NCBI GenBank assembly: GCA_003056205.1
Contig: LSNS01000011.1
Location: 1-53,871, forward strand
Length of the DNA: 53,871 nt
Direction: 5' to 3'
Source of the DNA: Parcubacteria group bacterium M6-OD1-4
GTDB lineage: Bacteria > Patescibacteriota > Patescibacteriia > Patescibacteriales > UBA12465
Shown here: positions 50,870-53,871 of the stretch, piece after piece
How positions within the stretch are numbered: the stretch's first letter is position 1
How the letters are laid out: each line of letters begins with the position of its first letter
Translations under genes and position numbers: made by a program
The notes under the pieces: generated by a model
What the model saw: the letters and a program-made list of their open reading frames with translations, nothing else
Database searches by the model: none
Told to the model about the DNA's origin: nothing

Positions 50870-51682
50870 CTAATTCCCATTTTTTATCTTGCATTTCCCA
50901 TTCTTAACAACCTCTTCACACCTAGTTTTAATATCAAAACAATTGATTTTTTTCTTTTTAACAACCTTCCTTCTGCTAATTTTAACATTAAAGCAATCTA
51001 TTTTTTCATTTTTATTCTTGTTTTTATTTAGATCTTTTATAATATCAATTATTTCTTTTTTAAAAAATAAATACTTTTGAAAAATTTTATTTTTTTGAAT
51101 TTCTTCTGTATTGACAATATTGCCATAGGGGTTGCCAAAATAAATAGCTGTAATTTTTCCTATTTTTTTAAAATCATAATTTTTGTCATTACCGAGGTCA
51201 TCTAAAAATCTATACTCATTCTCATACTCCCACACTAAATTCTTTGCTAATAATATTTTTTTAACTTGTTTTTTAATACCAGTACCGTTATTGATAAACC
51301 GAGGTCCGCGATAATAATATTTAATAGAACTTATTTTAGAACTTTCTTCAGAATCTTTTACGCTAACTTCAATAGCCACTCCTTTAAATCCCCCAGCATA
51401 ATGTCCCCACATTAGTGGACTATGAAAGCCCTTTCCACTTTTATCATCTCCAGAATCTCCAGAAAAAGAGCAAATCTTATACCGCGCTTTCTCCCCATGT
51501 ATTTTACTAATTTCTTCAACTACTTCCTTATTATTAAAAATACTAAAAACACCCTCCATAGGATCATTCAATTCCCAAAAGTTTGAACACCAAAATTCCC
51601 CAGTTTCAATAATTCGTCTCAAACGACAAAAATTAGTTCCATTAATTAATGGTCTAAATTTATATATTTTCATAACTGACAT
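50870..51682 (-). CDS. DUF2971 domain protein
   Basis: KIYKFRPLINGTNFCRLRRIIETGEFWCSNFWELNDPMEGVF; MWGHYAGGFKGVAIEV. Confidence 0.82.
   Translation of the reverse strand: MSVMKIYKFRPLINGTNFCRLRRIIETGEFWCSNFWELNDPMEGVFSIFNNKEVVEEISKIHGEKARYKICSFSGDSGDDKSGKGFHSPLMWGHYAGGFKGVAIEVSVKDSEESSKISSIKYYYRGPRFINNGTGIKKQVKKILLAKNLVWEYENEYRFLDDLGNDKNYDFKKIGKITAIYFGNPYGNIVNTEEIQKNKIFQKYLFFKKEIIDIIKDLNKNKNKNEKIDCFNVKISRRKVVKKKKINCFDIKTRCEEVVKNGKCKIKNGN
50906..51013 (-). repeat. Degenerate 54-bp tandem duplication in the 3' end of the DUF2971 gene
   Basis: Two adjacent 54-nt units encode KINCFDIKTRCEEVVK and KIDCFNVKISRRKVVK. Confidence 0.6.
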
Positions 51683-52112
51683 AAATTTTTATACATAGAA
51701 CGCTAATCAAGATATAACTATTATACATTATGGTAATATTATACACTATAAGCGAAATTTATTGAATTTTAATTATTTTTATTTATCATCTTCACTAATC
51801 ATTCTCTCTTCCGTTATTTAGGTTTAAGCGAGATTATCTTTATTTCATCAATTAACTTCTTTAAATATAAACTATAAATCCATTGTAAAAATGACCAAAA
51901 AATAAAAAGCCTATATTATAATATACTTTAATATAAGCTAATATCTCGCTATCAATAGGTCTAATTATTAGTCTAATTCAACTAGGCTCTATTGGTCTAA
52001 TTTTTCCGACCTTAGAACTAGACTCGTAGTTTCTTGAAGATAAATATCGGCAATATTTTATATCTCCTAATTAATAAGAAGACAATATAATTAAAGATGG
52101 TACTGAACAATA

Positions 52113-52141
52113 TTGACAAACATTTTAGACTTTGTTAATAT
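52113..52141 (+). promoter_or_regulatory. Sigma70-type promoter reading toward the 3' end of the DUF3800 gene
   Basis: TTGACA (52113-52118), 17-nt spacer, TAATAT (52136-52141). Confidence 0.65.
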
Positions 52142-52147
52142 ATCCAC

Positions 52148-52216
52148 ATAAGATATTATCATTCATAATACCTTTGAAGACAGGCGTTACCCATTGTGGG
52201 TTATGGCCTGTTTTTG
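52148..52216 (+). ncRNA. Candidate short RNA ending in an intrinsic terminator, antisense to the 3' end of DUF3800
   Basis: Between a consensus promoter and the hairpin ACAGGC...TACCCA-TTG-TGGGTTA...GCCTGT followed by TTTTTGTTT. Confidence 0.45.
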
Positions 52217-52999
52217 TTTAGCATATTTTTTAGCTTTTGATCGGTTACAATCAAAAATTGTTGCCCTAATTTTATCCCCTGATAAAATATAATTCCTAGT
52301 TTTTCGAGATGAATTTATAAAAAACGATTCTTTAATATTTAGCTTCTGATAAACGAAATTTAAAAACTTTCTTTTATATTTATTTTTACCAATAATTATT
52401 TTTTCAGTTTTTTTCAGATCATATACAATGGCTCCTAATATTAAATCTGTTAATTGTAATAAATCTGATGATTTTGAGTTTATTTGGCAAACACCAGCAA
52501 CAACAAATTTTTGATAATGATTATTTGTAAATTTTTTTATGGTATTTTCTATTTCTAGCCTTTCTGGAGTGAAATAATCATCTGCTAAGACAATCAAAAC
52601 TTCTTGAGGAATTTTGCCGACAACTAGTTTTAAAAGAGAAATTGTAAAACTTCTGTAAACTTTACATAAATCATTATTGTACTCTTTTGCAAAATCTAAT
52701 TCATCCTTATTTAATATAATACAATTAAATTTAACATCAACTTCATTTAAAAAACATTTAAAAATATCCATGGCGATATTAAAACGAATTTTTGAATTTA
52801 ATTGGGCCCACTTCACTTCTTCATTATAGTTAGATCTTTGTCTAATTTTTCTTATTTTGTTATAAATTTTTTCAGGATAACTACATTTTACTAATCCTAA
52901 TGCAAAATATTTATCTTTTTTATCAAAAATTAAACCAGTCTCATCTAAAAAACAAAAACTTGTTTTTATATTTCTAAAATCTTTTCCCATTATAGACAT
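52187..52999 (-). CDS. DUF3800 domain protein
   Basis: FLDETGLIFDKKDKYFALGLVKC, VLADDYFTPER, SSDLLQLTDLILGAIVYDL. Confidence 0.85.
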   Translation of the reverse strand: MSIMGKDFRNIKTSFCFLDETGLIFDKKDKYFALGLVKCSYPEKIYNKIRKIRQRSNYNEEVKWAQLNSKIRFNIAMDIFKCFLNEVDVKFNCIILNKDELDFAKEYNNDLCKVYRSFTISLLKLVVGKIPQEVLIVLADDYFTPERLEIENTIKKFTNNHYQKFVVAGVCQINSKSSDLLQLTDLILGAIVYDLKKTEKIIIGKNKYKRKFLNFVYQKLNIKESFFINSSRKTRNYILSGDKIRATIFDCNRSKAKKYAKQKQAITHNG

Positions 53000-53075
53000 A
53001 AATCTAACATTACCGATTTGACACTAAGTTTATTATTAAACAGAATTATAGCATTCATTAATAGATATTTCAAGG

Positions 53076-53123
53076 CTAATATTAGATAAAATTATTCTAA
53101 AATAAAAATAAAGTTTTTATAAA
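53076..53123. repeat. 48-bp direct repeat, copy 2
   Basis: ctaatattagataaaattattctaaaataaaaataaagtttttataaa; see 41463-41510. Confidence 0.5.
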
Positions 53124-53169
53124 GAACAATCTATTTATTTATTTCAAAAATCTTTTTAAAAATAAGCTT

Positions 53170-53871
53170 CTATTCGCTCCGCTCCACTATCTTCGCTAAG
53201 CTCCCTTTACCCATAATCCAAACACCCAGTGGTAAAGTTAGATAAGAAACTAGGGTGGCAATTGCTGCCCCTCTAATTCCCAGGAGAGGAATAAGTATTA
53301 AATTAAGGCCAACATTAACGACCATTGCTAAGAGATTAACAATAAAAATAGTTCGCACCTTGTCTTCAGCCATTAAATAATAGCTTAGAGCCATCCATAA
53401 GAACAAACCAACATTAGACCAAATATAAATTTGTAGGACACTAACCGCTGCCAAAAACTGACTACCAAATAACCAATAGATTAAAGGACGAGCAAGAAGG
53501 GCAATGGGGATAACAATCGCTAAAGAAATTAAAACCATAAAGACATAAAAATTCTTTAAACGTTGTCGGTAACTAGCTTGATTGGTTTTCCGAGCGTTAA
53601 TAATCGCCGGGAAAAGAGAAACCGCAATCATTCCCGGGATAAAATTCCAAACTTCTGCCAATTTAACCGCGGCCGCATACAAACCAACTTCTAAACTATT
53701 GAGCATATTACCAATCATCACCTGATCAATCCGAGAATAGATATAGCCCGCTGCGGAGGCCAACATTAAAGGCCAAGAACTCTGCCAAATTCGTTTTGCT
53801 AAGGATTGGTTAAAATGCCAAAGCTTGATCTTGAGACCCTCTAAGCGATAGGTAATAGTGTGTACGTAGTC
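53170..53871 (-). CDS. Polysaccharide flippase (Wzx/MATE-like), N-terminus truncated by contig end
   Basis: Frame is open to the contig edge: ...YRLEGLKIKLWHFNQSLAKRIWQSSWPLMLASAAGYIYSRIDQVMIGNMLNSLEVGLYAAAVKLAEVWNFIP... Confidence 0.9.
   Translation of the reverse strand, partial: DYVHTITYRLEGLKIKLWHFNQSLAKRIWQSSWPLMLASAAGYIYSRIDQVMIGNMLNSLEVGLYAAAVKLAEVWNFIPGMIAVSLFPAIINARKTNQASYRQRLKNFYVFMVLISLAIVIPIALLARPLIYWLFGSQFLAAVSVLQIYIWSNVGLFLWMALSYYLMAEDKVRTIFIVNLLAMVVNVGLNLILIPLLGIRGAAIATLVSYLTLPLGVWIMGKGSLAKIVERSE
53857..53871. repeat. Contig-terminal inverted repeat, right copy
   Basis: agtgtgtacgtagtc. Confidence 0.95.

Noticed and set aside
1-53871. CRISPR arrays, tRNA/rRNA genes, transposases, integrases
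   Set aside because: Scanned for regularly spaced repeats, TTCGA-type T-loops and transposase motifs in the gaps and ORF list; none seen.
1-53871. UGA reassigned to glycine, as in some CPR lineages
   Set aside because: Core genes are full length under the standard stop set in the supplied ORF track, so there is no sign of UGA recoding.

Overview
AT-rich 53.9 kb bacterial contig with Patescibacteria/CPR-like gene content. This taxonomic call is an inference from compact gene order, eukaryote/archaeal-type ProS and IleS, and CPR-style surface proteins with GRPADAF motifs. The left and centre (about 2.9-37.2 kb) is mostly minus-strand core genes: mreBCD plus a second mreB, ruvA, proS, ileS, secA, hpf, rseP, frr, holB, htpX/lemA, and several cell-surface proteins. 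From 37.3 kb onward the window is an accessory glycan and defence region: polyprenyl-phosphate sugar transferase, AbiEi/AbiEii, an amber-interrupted Bro-N gene, a degraded gmd 5' remnant, then intact gmd-fcl, a very AT-rich glycosyltransferase cassette, DUF2971, DUF3800 and a truncated Wzx-like flippase. Main observations: (1) gmd + fcl + GT11 (alpha-1,2-fucosyltransferase-like) + GT6 (ABO-like, NAN motif) looks like a route to a histo-blood-group-like glycan; (2) a free-standing structured ncRNA candidate of about 290 nt at 17.66-17.95 kb with its own promoter and terminator, which I cannot assign to a family; (3) a gmd remnant, an amber-interrupted Bro-N gene and near-identical 48-bp direct repeats that suggest cassette exchange; (4) a short promoter-to-terminator RNA unit antisense to the 3' end of a DUF3800 gene; (5) a 15-bp inverted repeat at the exact contig ends, probably technical. 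No tRNA, rRNA, CRISPR array or transposase was seen.
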